A stretch of 64,000 nt of DNA from positions 1-64,000 of the forward strand of contig CAZWAR010000002.1 in assembly GCA_964631965.1 (NCBI GenBank), written 5' to 3'. Positions within the stretch are counted from its first letter, which is position 1, and each line of letters opens with the position of its first letter. The position numbers were made by a program, and so were the translations under genes. Positions 23,058 through 32,378 of the stretch are shown here, one piece after another. Source of the DNA: CAIQPS01 sp964631965 (GTDB lineage: Bacteria; Actinomycetota; Thermoleophilia; RBG-16-64-13). Below the pieces are notes generated by a model, which was given only the letters and a program-made list of their open reading frames with translations, had not been told where the DNA came from and did no database searches.

Positions 23058-24101
23058 ATAGCTTTCACCGAGTTCATCACCGGGTTTGCCGGTCGAGATA
23101 TGGCCGTCGATCTTGGGACCGCCACGACCCTCGTATACGTTCGGGGAAGAGGCATCGTTCTGTCTGAGCCGTCGGTCGTTGCTATCGAATCCCGTTCCGG
23201 CGATGTCCTCGCCGTGGGGGCCGACGCCAAGCGCATGCTCGGCCGTACCCCGGGCACTATCTCGGCCATCAGGCCCCTCAAGGATGGGGTCATCGCCGAC
23301 TTCGACGTGACCGAGCAGATGCTCCGGCACTTCATCCAGCGGGTGCATCAGAATCGGTGGGCTCATCCGCGCGTCGTCGTCTGTGTCCCTTCGGGTGTGA
23401 CAGGTGTGGAGCGGCGGGCTGTCGAGGAAGCCACCATCAGCGCGGGTGCTCGGGCGGCGTATCTCATCGAAGAGCCCATGGCGGCCGCCATCGGTGCGGG
23501 TCTTCCAGTCGCCGAGCCCACGGGCAGCATGATCGTCGACATCGGCGGGGGTACGAGCGAGGTGGCCGTCATCTCTTTGGCCGGCATCGTGGTGGCTCAG
23601 TCGGTGAGGATCGGGGGCGACGAACTGGACGAGGCCATCATCGCCTACATCAAGAAGGAATATAAGCTCATGATCGGCAGCCAGACCGCCGAGGAACTCA
23701 AGCTGGAGATAGGCTCGGCCTTCCCGCTCGAGCACGAGGAACAGGCGGAGATTCGCGGTCGGGACCTCGTCACCGGGCTGCCAAAGACACTGGTGGTTTC
23801 CTCCGAAGAGATCAGGGAAGCCATCGCCGAGCCGGTGGCGGCCATCGTCGACGCCATAAAATCCACACTTGACAAGACCCCGCCCGAATTGGCCTCCGAC
23901 ATCATGGACCGCGGCATCATGATGGCGGGAGGAGGCTCGCTCCTGCGCGGGATGTGCGAGCGGGTACGCGAAGAGACCCAGATGCCGGTGAACCTTGCCG
24001 AATCTCCTCTCACATGCGTGGCCGTCGGCTCGGGACGGTCGCTCGAGGAGTTCGACGCTCTGTATCGGGGCTCGCAGAGAGTGAAGAAGCGCCGCTACTA
24101 G
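23058..24101 (+). CDS. mreB: Rod shape-determining protein MreB (actin-like), apparent ATA start
   Basis: 347 residues if started at ATA 23058, which has GGGAGG 7 nt upstream. The first ATG (23100) would delete residues that clearly belong to the protein: the preceding codons read AFTEFITGFAGRD, matching the amphipathic membrane-binding N terminus and the GRD before AVDLGTA in related MreBs. No ATG, GTG or TTG exists in frame near the SD. Actin-fold phosphate motifs: DLGTATTLVYVRG (the usual DLGTAN has Thr), DIGGGTSEVAVISL, and AGGGSLLRGM. It forms filaments that organise lateral wall synthesis with MreC, MreD, RodA and PBP2 downstream. Confidence 0.93.
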   Translation: MAFTEFITGFAGRDMAVDLGTATTLVYVRGRGIVLSEPSVVAIESRSGDVLAVGADAKRMLGRTPGTISAIRPLKDGVIADFDVTEQMLRHFIQRVHQNRWAHPRVVVCVPSGVTGVERRAVEEATISAGARAAYLIEEPMAAAIGAGLPVAEPTGSMIVDIGGGTSEVAVISLAGIVVAQSVRIGGDELDEAIIAYIKKEYKLMIGSQTAEELKLEIGSAFPLEHEEQAEIRGRDLVTGLPKTLVVSSEEIREAIAEPVAAIVDAIKSTLDKTPPELASDIMDRGIMMAGGGSLLRGMCERVREETQMPVNLAESPLTCVAVGSGRSLEEFDALYRGSQRVKKRRY

Positions 24102-24117
24102 CCAGCGAGGTAACTCT

Positions 24118-25122
24118 ATGCCACGCAACAAGGTGGCTTGGCGACGGGTCGTCTTTGTCGTCTTGATCATCGCGTCGCTTGCTGTGTTGACGGTGTCGTT
24201 TCGGGAGACCGAATCGGGTCCCGTGCATGCCGTTCAGCGGGGGGTGGCCGGGCTGGTTACGCCCATGCAATCGTGGGGAGCTCGTATCGCGCAGCCCTTC
24301 CAGGATGGCTATACGTGGCTGACGACCCTCTGGTCGGCCCACTCGGATGCCGAACGGCTTGCCGGGGAGGTCCGGGTTCTGCAGGGAGAGGTCATCAAAC
24401 TGCAGGAACAGGGGGAGGAAAATCAGCGTCTGAAGAGCCTGTTGGACCTCCGGGACAAAGGCACCTTCCCCTCCGGCACAGACTTCGTCGTGGCCCGGGT
24501 TATCGCCAAATCACCCACGCGCTGGCAGGCCTGGATCGAGATCGACAAGGGTTCCGCCGACGGTCTGCACGTCGACCAGGCTGTAGTCGGTTCGACGCCG
24601 GTTGCCGGGGAAGCTCTCGCCGGGAAAGGTCTCGTGGGCAAGATAGTCGAAGTGACCGATCACTCCGCGAAGGTGTTGCTCATAACCGATTCGCAGTCGG
24701 CTGTCTCGGCGAAGATCCAGGGGTCAAGAGCCGAGGGGATTGTTGAAGGCTCGGCGTCCGGCCGGTTGATGATGAACTATGTCGACCGCGACATTCTCGT
24801 GGATCCCAAGTTGGTCATCGTTACCTCCGGCTACGGTGGGGTGTATCCGCCGGACATCCCGGTCGGTATCGTCGTTGATGTCGGGGAGAAGGACGTGAGC
24901 AACTACAAATCCATCGAGGTGCAGTCTTTCCTCGACTTCCGGGTGATCGAGGAGGTCATGGTCCTCGTTGTGCCGGAAGATTCGGTTATCCCAATGACCG
25001 GCGGGAACGCCTCCACTCCCGGGTTGGGCGTGACTACCGGCACCAGTTCTTCGGCGGGGACGGGCTCCGACACCACGGCGACCGGCTCTCCCGTCTCGAG
25101 CTCTACCACCACTACGGAGTAA
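24118..25122 (+). CDS. mreC: Rod shape-determining protein MreC
   Basis: 334 residues. One N-terminal transmembrane helix (about 10-27), a coiled coil at about 75-110 (LAGEVRVLQGEVIKLQEQ) and the two beta-barrel domains typical of MreC (GKGLVGKIVEV, VDRDILVDPKLVIVTSGYGGVYPPDIPVGIV). The last ~45 residues are a Thr/Ser/Gly tail that is probably disordered. It links MreB to the periplasmic or wall-side synthases. It starts 16 nt after mreB and is followed by mreD after 7 nt. Confidence 0.95.
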   Translation: MPRNKVAWRRVVFVVLIIASLAVLTVSFRETESGPVHAVQRGVAGLVTPMQSWGARIAQPFQDGYTWLTTLWSAHSDAERLAGEVRVLQGEVIKLQEQGEENQRLKSLLDLRDKGTFPSGTDFVVARVIAKSPTRWQAWIEIDKGSADGLHVDQAVVGSTPVAGEALAGKGLVGKIVEVTDHSAKVLLITDSQSAVSAKIQGSRAEGIVEGSASGRLMMNYVDRDILVDPKLVIVTSGYGGVYPPDIPVGIVVDVGEKDVSNYKSIEVQSFLDFRVIEEVMVLVVPEDSVIPMTGGNASTPGLGVTTGTSSSAGTGSDTTATGSPVSSSTTTTE

Positions 25123-25129
25123 GGAGCTG

Positions 25130-25669
25130 ATGGGCAGGAGGGAGCTCATAATCGTCGGCAAGATCCTGGTGGTGCTGGTGACCGCAGTGCTGCTACAGAC
25201 CGTGGTGGTCTCGCAGGTGAGCATCCTCGGGGTCACCGCCGACCTGTTCCTCATCCTGACCATCGTTGTGGCCGTCTGCCGGGGGTCGCTCGAGGGAGCC
25301 ATCTTCGGGTTCTTTGCCGGGCTCATGGCGGACATCGCCTACTTCTCGCCCCTCGGGGTGCGGGCTTTGATCCTGGTTCTCGCCGGCTATTTCGTGGGGA
25401 TGTTCGTGACGCGCTTCGGCACGGTGGGACCGTGGAGTGTGATCATCATAGCCGGCGTGACCTCCTTCCTCGCCCAGTTGCTCTTCGGGCTCCTTCAGTA
25501 TGTCATGGGTCCCAGGTCCGGTTTTCTGACCATGATCGGCACTCAGATGCTGCCGGAGGCGGTCCTCGACGGGCTCGTCACCGCGCCTGTGTACGTGCTC
25601 CTGGTACGGGCCCGGCTTCTGCCCGCACCCAGGGTCGAAGGGGCTCCCTTCCGGAGTGAGGAAGAATGA
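25130..25669 (+). CDS. mreD: Rod shape-determining protein MreD
   Basis: 179 residues with SD AAGGAG. About five hydrophobic segments fill the protein, as expected for this integral membrane component of the elongasome (for example LVVLVTAVLLQTVVV and a later IFGFFAGLMADIAYF, where the MreD family often has G-x-x-x-D). Its stop overlaps the PBP2 start by 4 nt (ATGA), indicating coupled translation. Confidence 0.9.
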   Translation: MGRRELIIVGKILVVLVTAVLLQTVVVSQVSILGVTADLFLILTIVVAVCRGSLEGAIFGFFAGLMADIAYFSPLGVRALILVLAGYFVGMFVTRFGTVGPWSVIIIAGVTSFLAQLLFGLLQYVMGPRSGFLTMIGTQMLPEAVLDGLVTAPVYVLLVRARLLPAPRVEGAPFRSEEE

Positions 25670-27618
25670 TCCTGGAGCCGATCAAGAGGAAGCGCCCCAC
25701 CGAGGACGACTCGTTCGTAGGGATGAGGGTGGGTGTTCTTCTTATCATCACGTTCGCCTTGTTCGGGATCTTGGCCTTCCGCCTCTGGTTCCTGCAGATC
25801 CTCTCCGGCGACACGTACGTGGCGGTCGCCACGAACAACCGCATCCGGGAGGTCAAGCTCGAGGCGCCCCGCGGGGTGATCTACGACCGGGACGGCAAGA
25901 TACTGGTGGAGAACCGGGCCGGGCTCAATGTCGGTCTCCTGCCGATGGATATGTACGACCCCGAGGAGGAGCCGGAGCAGTTCCAGGCGGAGATACACGG
26001 ACTGGCCCACATCCTCGATATCAGCGAGACCGATCTCATGGACGCCTATGCCAAGGCCAAGAAGGATCCGTACGTCACCTATGTGATCAAGGAGGACGTG
26101 GCAGAGAACTCGACCGTGGCCTACATCAAGGAGCATAGCCAGGAGTTCAAGGGGGTGGAGGTGGAGGCCTCCTATCTGCGCCAGTACCCCTTTGGTGCTC
26201 TCGCCACCCATGTGCTCGGCTACGTGGGAGAGGCATCGCAGAACGACCTGGACCAGGAGCAGTTCGCCACTCTCAAGGCGGGCGCAACGGTGGGAAAGGA
26301 CGGCGTGGAGCGCACGTATGACTCCTTCCTCAGGGGCACCGACGGGTCGAAGCAGGTGCAGGTCGATGCCGCAGGACGGCCCAAAGGAGTGGAGAAGAAC
26401 GTGGCTCCCACGCCAGGGAGCAATCTCTGGCTCACCGTCAGCGCTGACCTGCAGGAGGCGGCCGAGAACGCCCTGGCGGAAGGCATCGAGATCGCTCACG
26501 CCGCGGAGCCAGCGTTCGAGAACGCGGCCGGCGGCGCAGTTGTGGCCATGAACCCGCAGAACGGAGAGATCCTCGCCATGGCTTCCTACCCCGACTACGA
26601 CCCGTCTCTGTGGGTGGGGGGCATGACCAAGACCAAGTACGCGGAGCTCAACGCAGAGCAGGCCCATAACCCACTATTCGATCGGGCGATAAGTGGCCTC
26701 TATCCGGCGGGCTCGACCTTCAAGCCCTTCGTGGCCGCGGCGGCCCTCGCCGCCGGCATTATCACCCCGGACACGATCTTCGACTGCACCGGTAAGTACT
26801 CCACCCATCAGCAGACCTGGAAGGACTGGATCTACCCCAGGAACCACGGTGAGGTCGATCTGCTGAAGGCGATAAGGGAGTCTTGCGACGTCTACTTCTA
26901 CAACCTTGGTAGCCTCTTCTACGCCCAGTCCGGCCCGGTAATGCAGAACGACGTGAGGAAGTTCGGCTTTGGTTCGCAGACAGGTATCGATCTGCCGAAC
27001 GAGACCACTGGCACGCGGGTGCCCGACAAGTACTGGAAGGCCGACACCGGGAAGACGGCGGAGGACAGGGTCTGGAGGATCGGGGACGAGATCAACCTGG
27101 CCATCGGGCAGGGGGACCTGCTGGTGACGCCCATGCAGCTGGCGGTGGCCGTCTCGGCTATCGCGAACGGCGGTACGCTCTGGGTGCCACACGTGGGGGG
27201 ATGGATCCAGGATGCCTCGGGCAACCGCATCCACCAGTTCGAGAGCGAGAAGGCGGGAACCGTGATCGGGGATCAACCGGGCGACATCACCCCGCAGATG
27301 CTGAGCATCGTGCGCCAGGGCATGACTGAGGTGACCTCCGAGACCGGCGGCACGGCCCACCAGGTGTTCAAGAACTTCCCGGTCGCCGTGGCCGGCAAGA
27401 CCGGTACCGCCCAGAAGCTGCCCGAGGACGACTATGCCCTCTTCATCGCCTATGCGCCCGCCGATGTTCCTCCCGACAAAGCCGAGATCGCCGTCGTCGC
27501 GCTCATCGAGCAGGGTGGACACGGCAGCTCAGTTGCCGCCCCGGTGGTGCGCCGGGTGCTCGAGGCGTACTTCCACACCGGCTCGAGCGGCACCAATATC
27601 GTGCCGGCGAGTGAGTAG
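25666..27618 (+). CDS. mrdA: Penicillin-binding protein 2 (elongation transpeptidase)
   Basis: 650 residues. An N-terminal transmembrane anchor (about 24-43), the PBP dimerisation/pedestal domain (APRGVIYDRDGKIL and GKDGVERTYDSFLRG) and a C-terminal transpeptidase domain. Active-site motifs: STFK with the acylated Ser at ~350, SCD at ~406 and KTGT at ~577. It cross-links lateral-wall peptidoglycan polymerised by RodA, encoded 9 nt downstream. Position inside mreBCD-rodA identifies it as the elongasome class B PBP rather than FtsI. Confidence 0.95.
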   Translation: MILEPIKRKRPTEDDSFVGMRVGVLLIITFALFGILAFRLWFLQILSGDTYVAVATNNRIREVKLEAPRGVIYDRDGKILVENRAGLNVGLLPMDMYDPEEEPEQFQAEIHGLAHILDISETDLMDAYAKAKKDPYVTYVIKEDVAENSTVAYIKEHSQEFKGVEVEASYLRQYPFGALATHVLGYVGEASQNDLDQEQFATLKAGATVGKDGVERTYDSFLRGTDGSKQVQVDAAGRPKGVEKNVAPTPGSNLWLTVSADLQEAAENALAEGIEIAHAAEPAFENAAGGAVVAMNPQNGEILAMASYPDYDPSLWVGGMTKTKYAELNAEQAHNPLFDRAISGLYPAGSTFKPFVAAAALAAGIITPDTIFDCTGKYSTHQQTWKDWIYPRNHGEVDLLKAIRESCDVYFYNLGSLFYAQSGPVMQNDVRKFGFGSQTGIDLPNETTGTRVPDKYWKADTGKTAEDRVWRIGDEINLAIGQGDLLVTPMQLAVAVSAIANGGTLWVPHVGGWIQDASGNRIHQFESEKAGTVIGDQPGDITPQMLSIVRQGMTEVTSETGGTAHQVFKNFPVAVAGKTGTAQKLPEDDYALFIAYAPADVPPDKAEIAVVALIEQGGHGSSVAAPVVRRVLEAYFHTGSSGTNIVPASE

Positions 27619-27627
27619 CAGAAGCAT

Positions 27628-28830
27628 ATGGCCTCTACGTTGAAAGTGCTGCAGAACTCCCGCGAGCGGAGGCAACCGCTCGGCTTCTCGGCCGGTGCCT
27701 ATGTGCGTAGCGTTGACTGGATTCTGTTGGCAGCCACTCTGCTCCTCGTCACCTTCGGCCTGTTCATGCTCTACTCAGCCACCCGCTCGGATCCCAACAT
27801 CTCGACGCCGTACTTCTACGTCCGCTCCCAAGGCATCGGGCTCGTGATCGGCTTCGTTTTTCTCGTCATGATCAGCCTGGTCAACTACCGCTGGATTGCT
27901 CGTTGGCGCACCTACATCTACGTGGCGACTCTGGTGCTCCTGATCCTCACCCTTCTTCCGGTCATCGGCTCCGGTAGTGAGACGGTGGGTGCGAACCGCT
28001 GGATCGACCTCCGCTTCACCCGGCTCCAGACATCGGAACTCTCCAAGCTGCTTCTGTGTATCTCTCTGGCGGGAGTATTGGCCGAGGGGACGGCACTCCG
28101 GCATCGTTTCCGGTTCGTGTTCATGTGCGTCGTGTACATGCTGGTCCCTATCGCGCTCGTGTTTCTTCAGCCCGACCTGGGGAGCGCTCTCGTGTTTGCC
28201 GCCATCCTCATATGCATGCTGGTCGTCTGGGGAATCCGCCTGCCCCACCTGGGAGCTCTGGCGGGAGCCGGCATCTTCGCCGCTGTGGTGGCATTGCGCA
28301 TCCTGCCGTCGCTTGGGATACACGTGTTGAAGGACTACCAGGTAGAGCGGCTCACTCTGTTCCTCGATCCCGAGAGGGATCCCACCGGTGTAGGCTATCA
28401 ACTCACCCAGAGCAAGATTGCGGTGGGGAGTGGGATGTTCACCGGGAAGGGGTACCTGCAGGGAACTCAGACGAACCTCAATTTCCTCCCCGAACACCAC
28501 ACGGACTTCATCTTCGCGGTGATCGGAGAGCAGCTCGGATTCCTGGGAGGCGTGCTGCTGATCGGCCTCTTTGCGGTCATCGTCTGGCGGGCCTTCCGCA
28601 TCGCCCGCCTGTCGAACGACCTGTTCGGCCGTCTCATCGCCACTGGCATCGCCGGTATGCTGGTGTTCCAGGTGTTCGTGAATATCGGCATGACCATCGG
28701 GATTATGCCCGTGACCGGAATCCCGTTGCCGTTCGTGAGTTTCGGCTCCAGTTCGCTGGTAGTAAACTTGATGGCGATCGGCGTACTAGAGAGCATCCAC
28801 GTTCATTCGGTGGCCGGGCAGCCCAGGTAG
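27628..28830 (+). CDS. rodA: RodA, SEDS-family peptidoglycan glycosyltransferase
   Basis: 400 residues, about ten transmembrane helices. SEDS motifs: FMLYSATRSDP early, RWIDL, FLQPDLGSALV (catalytic Asp region), YQLTQSKIAVGSGMFTGKG, LPEHHTDFIFAVIGEQLG and the terminal TGIPLPFVSFGSSSLV. It polymerises lipid II during cell elongation with PBP2 from the upstream gene. A second SEDS gene (ftsW) is in the division cluster. Confidence 0.95.
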   Translation: MASTLKVLQNSRERRQPLGFSAGAYVRSVDWILLAATLLLVTFGLFMLYSATRSDPNISTPYFYVRSQGIGLVIGFVFLVMISLVNYRWIARWRTYIYVATLVLLILTLLPVIGSGSETVGANRWIDLRFTRLQTSELSKLLLCISLAGVLAEGTALRHRFRFVFMCVVYMLVPIALVFLQPDLGSALVFAAILICMLVVWGIRLPHLGALAGAGIFAAVVALRILPSLGIHVLKDYQVERLTLFLDPERDPTGVGYQLTQSKIAVGSGMFTGKGYLQGTQTNLNFLPEHHTDFIFAVIGEQLGFLGGVLLIGLFAVIVWRAFRIARLSNDLFGRLIATGIAGMLVFQVFVNIGMTIGIMPVTGIPLPFVSFGSSSLVVNLMAIGVLESIHVHSVAGQPR

Positions 28831-28863
28831 CGGCTCCCGACGCCTGATCTGGGGAGGCTGGGA

Positions 28864-29769
28864 GTGGCGAAACTGCCGTTGAACCTATCGAAGATCGTCA
28901 ATGCCTTGAAGGAGGCGTCCGCGTCCGCGGAAGAGAGCGCCTCGATCGTCCTTGCCGGAGAGCAGGCCCTTGTGGAAAGGGCGCGGGATGAATTCTCGGC
29001 GGGCGGGACCATCCCGGCGATCGCCACGAAGGAGGCGTTCACCGGACCTACCCCGTTCGCGACCGGCTCCGGAGAGCTTCTGGTGGTCTTTGTGAAGCCG
29101 GAGCAGGAGGCGGAGATCGAATCGTTCCTCAGCCGCACGGTCTCGCGCACTTCGGCGATCCTGGTCGTCGACCAAGGCCCCGGCACGGGTCCGAAAGCCA
29201 GCCTGACGGCCGGCGGCATGTTACGTCTGGCCTTCTCCGACAGCGAAGCCGGCTGGGACCGGCTGTTCGCCCTGTGTGCGGAGGCTGCAGGGGACAGGGG
29301 GACTGCGCTTGGGCGGCGGTACCCGGTGGTGCGCCGCGCAGCGGCGCGCAGGCTCATCGGTCGGACGGCTGTGCAGAATGTGCTCATCGCTTTGGTGTTC
29401 TTCGTTCCCGGGGCCGACATGCCCCCTATGACCTTGAACCAGTCGAAGATGGTCCTCAGGATCGCCGCGATGTACGGTCAGCCTGTCGACAAAGAGCGGG
29501 CGCTGGAGTTGGTGGCGATGGTGGCCATGGGGTTCGGCTTCCGCGGGATCGGTAGGGCCCTCGGGCGGGCCGTCCCCGGGCTGGCCATCGTCATGCGGAT
29601 GATCACGGCCTACACCGCCACCTTGGCCGTGGGGTTGGGCGCAATTGCCTACTTCGAACAGGGAGCCCCCGCCTCGACCAGCAAGGTCGTGGCCATGGTA
29701 GGCTCGCTTCGAGAGAGAATGCCGCGAAGCGAGGCTCCGGTCGTTGAGGATGGCCGGGCGGCGCACTAG
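28864..29769 (+). CDS. DUF697 family membrane protein
   Basis: 301 residues, GTG start with GGGAGG upstream. The first ~130 residues look like a soluble alpha/beta domain without a P-loop (SIVLAGEQALVERARDEF). The C-terminal part from about 170 matches DUF697: IALVFFVPGADMPPMTLNQ then KMVLRIAAMYGQPVDKERA, followed by GFGFRGIGRALGRAVPG and a transmembrane stretch. In other bacteria DUF697 is often attached to a GTPase domain, which is missing here. It is in the rod operon after rodA, and the next gene overlaps its 3' end by 20 nt. Function unknown. Confidence 0.75.
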   Translation: MAKLPLNLSKIVNALKEASASAEESASIVLAGEQALVERARDEFSAGGTIPAIATKEAFTGPTPFATGSGELLVVFVKPEQEAEIESFLSRTVSRTSAILVVDQGPGTGPKASLTAGGMLRLAFSDSEAGWDRLFALCAEAAGDRGTALGRRYPVVRRAAARRLIGRTAVQNVLIALVFFVPGADMPPMTLNQSKMVLRIAAMYGQPVDKERALELVAMVAMGFGFRGIGRALGRAVPGLAIVMRMITAYTATLAVGLGAIAYFEQGAPASTSKVVAMVGSLRERMPRSEAPVVEDGRAAH

Positions 29770-32371
29770 TGTGTCCTTGGCCAACCCGATAGTCTCCCCG
29801 TACGGCGGTCCCTTCGAGGCCGTTCTCGCGCGTATCCAGCAGCCGGCCCGCTTGATCGGGGAGGAAGCTGGAGCCGGTCCTGGATTCAGCGGTGATCCTG
29901 GCGAACTGCGAGTGGTCCTTGGCTTCCCCGACACCTACGAGATAGGCATCTCCAATCAGGCCGTTCAGATCCTCTACCATCTGGCCCGCCAGGCGGAGGG
30001 GGTGGGGGTCGAGCGCGTGTGCCTGCCCTGGGTGGACGCCATTGGGGCGATGCGGGAGGCGGGAGTCCCGCTGCTGACGCTGGAGACGTGGACACCGGTG
30101 GCTTCGGCCCATCTGCTGGGCATCACCCTTCAGCACGAGTTCCACTACACCAACCTGCTGGAGATGCTCGATCTCGCCCGTATACCGATCCGTGCGGCCG
30201 AGCGTGGGGGGGAACACCCCCTGGTCCTTGCCGGCGGCCCGGCGTGTGCGAACTTCGTCCCGGTCGGTCGCTTCCTGGACGCCGTGGCGGTGGGAGACGG
30301 AGAGGAGTTGCTCCCAGACATTCTTGCGGTTCTTGCGGCCGCACACCGGGACGGGATCACCCGGGCGGAGGCTAAGAGCCTCCTGAGTAAGGTCGACGGA
30401 GTATACGTTCCCGGCGTGAGCCGCCGTGTGAGGAGAAGGATGGTCTCCAGCCTCGCCGTGGCGGCGTACCCAACGATGCCACTGGTCCCGCTGGTGGCCG
30501 GGGTACACGATCGCGCCTGGGTCGAGGTCATGCGGGGGTGCACCCGCGGTTGCCGGTTCTGCCAGGCCGGCATGTGGTACCGGCCGGTTCGCGAGCGCCC
30601 CGCTGCCGAAGTGCTGGCGCTGGCGGGAGACCAACTGGCCGCGACCGGGCACCAGGAACTGGCTTTCGCCTCACTATCGACCACCGACTACTCTTGCCTG
30701 CGCGAGGCACTCACGCGGGTCGCGGCATCTCATCCCGAAATCAACCTCTCCCTGCCGTCGCTGCGGGTGGACAGCGCCTCGGTGGAACTTGCCTGGCTGG
30801 CGTCGCCAACGGGCAACTCCCTCACCCTCGCACCGGAGGCCGGGAGCCAGCGTATGCGCGACGTGATCAACAAGAACGTGACTGAGGAGGAGATCCTCGC
30901 GGCCGCGGAGGAGGCTTTCCGAGGCGGCCGAAGCACTCTGAAGCTGTATTTCATGATCGGGCTTCCCTGGGAGAACGACGCCGATGTGGATGCCATCGCG
31001 GATCTGTGTCTCCACATACGCGAGAGTGGGCGCCGCGTCCTCGGCCCGCGGGCCAACCGGTTGCAGCTCAATGTAAGCGTGAATACCTTCATCCCCAAGC
31101 CGTTCACCCCCTTCCAATGGGCACCGATGGCTTCCCGGGAGACTGTGCGCAGGCGCCAGGAGATTCTGCGGCTGCGGTTGAGGAAGCCGGGGATCCGACT
31201 GTCCATGCCCAGTCCCGACAAGGGTTACCTGGAGGCTGCCCTGGCTCGGGGAGGAGACGGCCTGGCCGCGGTGATCGAGGGGGCCTGGAGGAAGGGCGCC
31301 CGCTTCGACTCGTGGACCGAGCAGTTCAAGCCGGCGGCGTGGGCGGAAGCATTCCAGGAAGCGGGCGCGCCGGCCGAAGAGGTCGCTGCCTGCCCGCTGC
31401 CCAAGGACGCCGAGCTTCCCTGGGACGTGTTCGAAGGGGTGCCCGAGCATGACTTTCTCTGGGCTGAGTGGGAGAAGGCCGTTAGGGGGGAGGCTACCGG
31501 TGACTGCCGATGGGATGGCTGCGAGACGTGCGGGGCCTGCCAGGATCCGCCGGGGAACGACCTCGCGGCGGCGGGCCGCCCGGCCGCCGCCCCCGCCGAG
31601 CCTCCGGCCACAGGGCGGCGCGTGCGCCGGCCTGTGGCTGCCGGAGGAGATGAAGCGGCGGTGAGGGCTGCCAAACCTGAAGGATCCGGAGCGGGCTCGT
31701 TCCGGTACGTGGCTACGTTCAGCGTGACCGGACGCGGGCGCTTCCTGGGGCATCTCGACCGGATGGAGGCGTTCCGGCGCGCCGTACGCCGCGCCGGGGG
31801 CCGTCTTGCACTGTCCGCGGGGATGCGTCCGAAACCGCTCCTGACCATCGTCCTGCCGCTGGGTGTGGGGGTGCAGGGCCTCCACGAACTGTGTGAGTTC
31901 GACTTGGCGGAGGATCCGGGCGAGGGCTTCGTCGCCCGTCTGGAGTCGTCGCTTCCCAGCCACGTGCGTCTACTAGGCCTGGAACCGTACGCGGGCCGCC
32001 GGCATCTGGCGGCCCGCGTGCTGGGAGCATCCCACCGGGTGGTCTTCTCAGCGGGCGACACCTCGGCCGATCCCGCAGGTGTCGAAGCGGCGCTGTGGGA
32101 CGGAGCGCAGCGTTTCGAGGAAGCAGGAGAGTGGGCAGTCCAAGAGGCTCGCCAAGATCGGGTGCGGAGGGTGGACGTGCGGCGTTATGTCGCTCACATC
32201 GACGTGCGGCCGAGCGCAGACGGTGAGTGGGAAGCGCGCTTCGCGGCGGCCGTCACGCCGACGGGGTCGGCTCGGCCGGAGACAGTGCTGAGGGCGCTCG
32301 AGCAGGCCTCTGGACTCAACCTCACCGTGCTAGAAGTATTCCGCACGGACATCGTGCTGGACAGGGAGTGA
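29750..32371 (+). CDS. TIGR03960-type radical SAM protein fused to a TIGR03936 (DUF2344) domain
   Basis: 873 residues from ATG 29750 (TTG 29744 and GTG 29771 are alternatives). N-terminal cobalamin-binding-like region (about 40-200: FPDTYEIGISN, LAGGPACANFVPV), then the radical SAM core with the 4Fe-4S motif GCTRGCRFC at ~264 and the later SLTLAPEAGSQRM. A linker with a CRWDGCETCGAC cluster and an Ala/Pro-rich stretch leads to the TIGR03936 domain from ~645 (FSVTGRGRFLGHLDRMEAF). The two parts are separate or fused in many bacteria, usually just before rng and rplU as here. The reaction is unknown; the neighbourhood suggests an RNA or ribosome substrate. Confidence 0.88.
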   Translation: MAGRRTSVSLANPIVSPYGGPFEAVLARIQQPARLIGEEAGAGPGFSGDPGELRVVLGFPDTYEIGISNQAVQILYHLARQAEGVGVERVCLPWVDAIGAMREAGVPLLTLETWTPVASAHLLGITLQHEFHYTNLLEMLDLARIPIRAAERGGEHPLVLAGGPACANFVPVGRFLDAVAVGDGEELLPDILAVLAAAHRDGITRAEAKSLLSKVDGVYVPGVSRRVRRRMVSSLAVAAYPTMPLVPLVAGVHDRAWVEVMRGCTRGCRFCQAGMWYRPVRERPAAEVLALAGDQLAATGHQELAFASLSTTDYSCLREALTRVAASHPEINLSLPSLRVDSASVELAWLASPTGNSLTLAPEAGSQRMRDVINKNVTEEEILAAAEEAFRGGRSTLKLYFMIGLPWENDADVDAIADLCLHIRESGRRVLGPRANRLQLNVSVNTFIPKPFTPFQWAPMASRETVRRRQEILRLRLRKPGIRLSMPSPDKGYLEAALARGGDGLAAVIEGAWRKGARFDSWTEQFKPAAWAEAFQEAGAPAEEVAACPLPKDAELPWDVFEGVPEHDFLWAEWEKAVRGEATGDCRWDGCETCGACQDPPGNDLAAAGRPAAAPAEPPATGRRVRRPVAAGGDEAAVRAAKPEGSGAGSFRYVATFSVTGRGRFLGHLDRMEAFRRAVRRAGGRLALSAGMRPKPLLTIVLPLGVGVQGLHELCEFDLAEDPGEGFVARLESSLPSHVRLLGLEPYAGRRHLAARVLGASHRVVFSAGDTSADPAGVEAALWDGAQRFEEAGEWAVQEARQDRVRRVDVRRYVAHIDVRPSADGEWEARFAAAVTPTGSARPETVLRALEQASGLNLTVLEVFRTDIVLDRE

Positions 32372-32378
32372 GCAAGCG

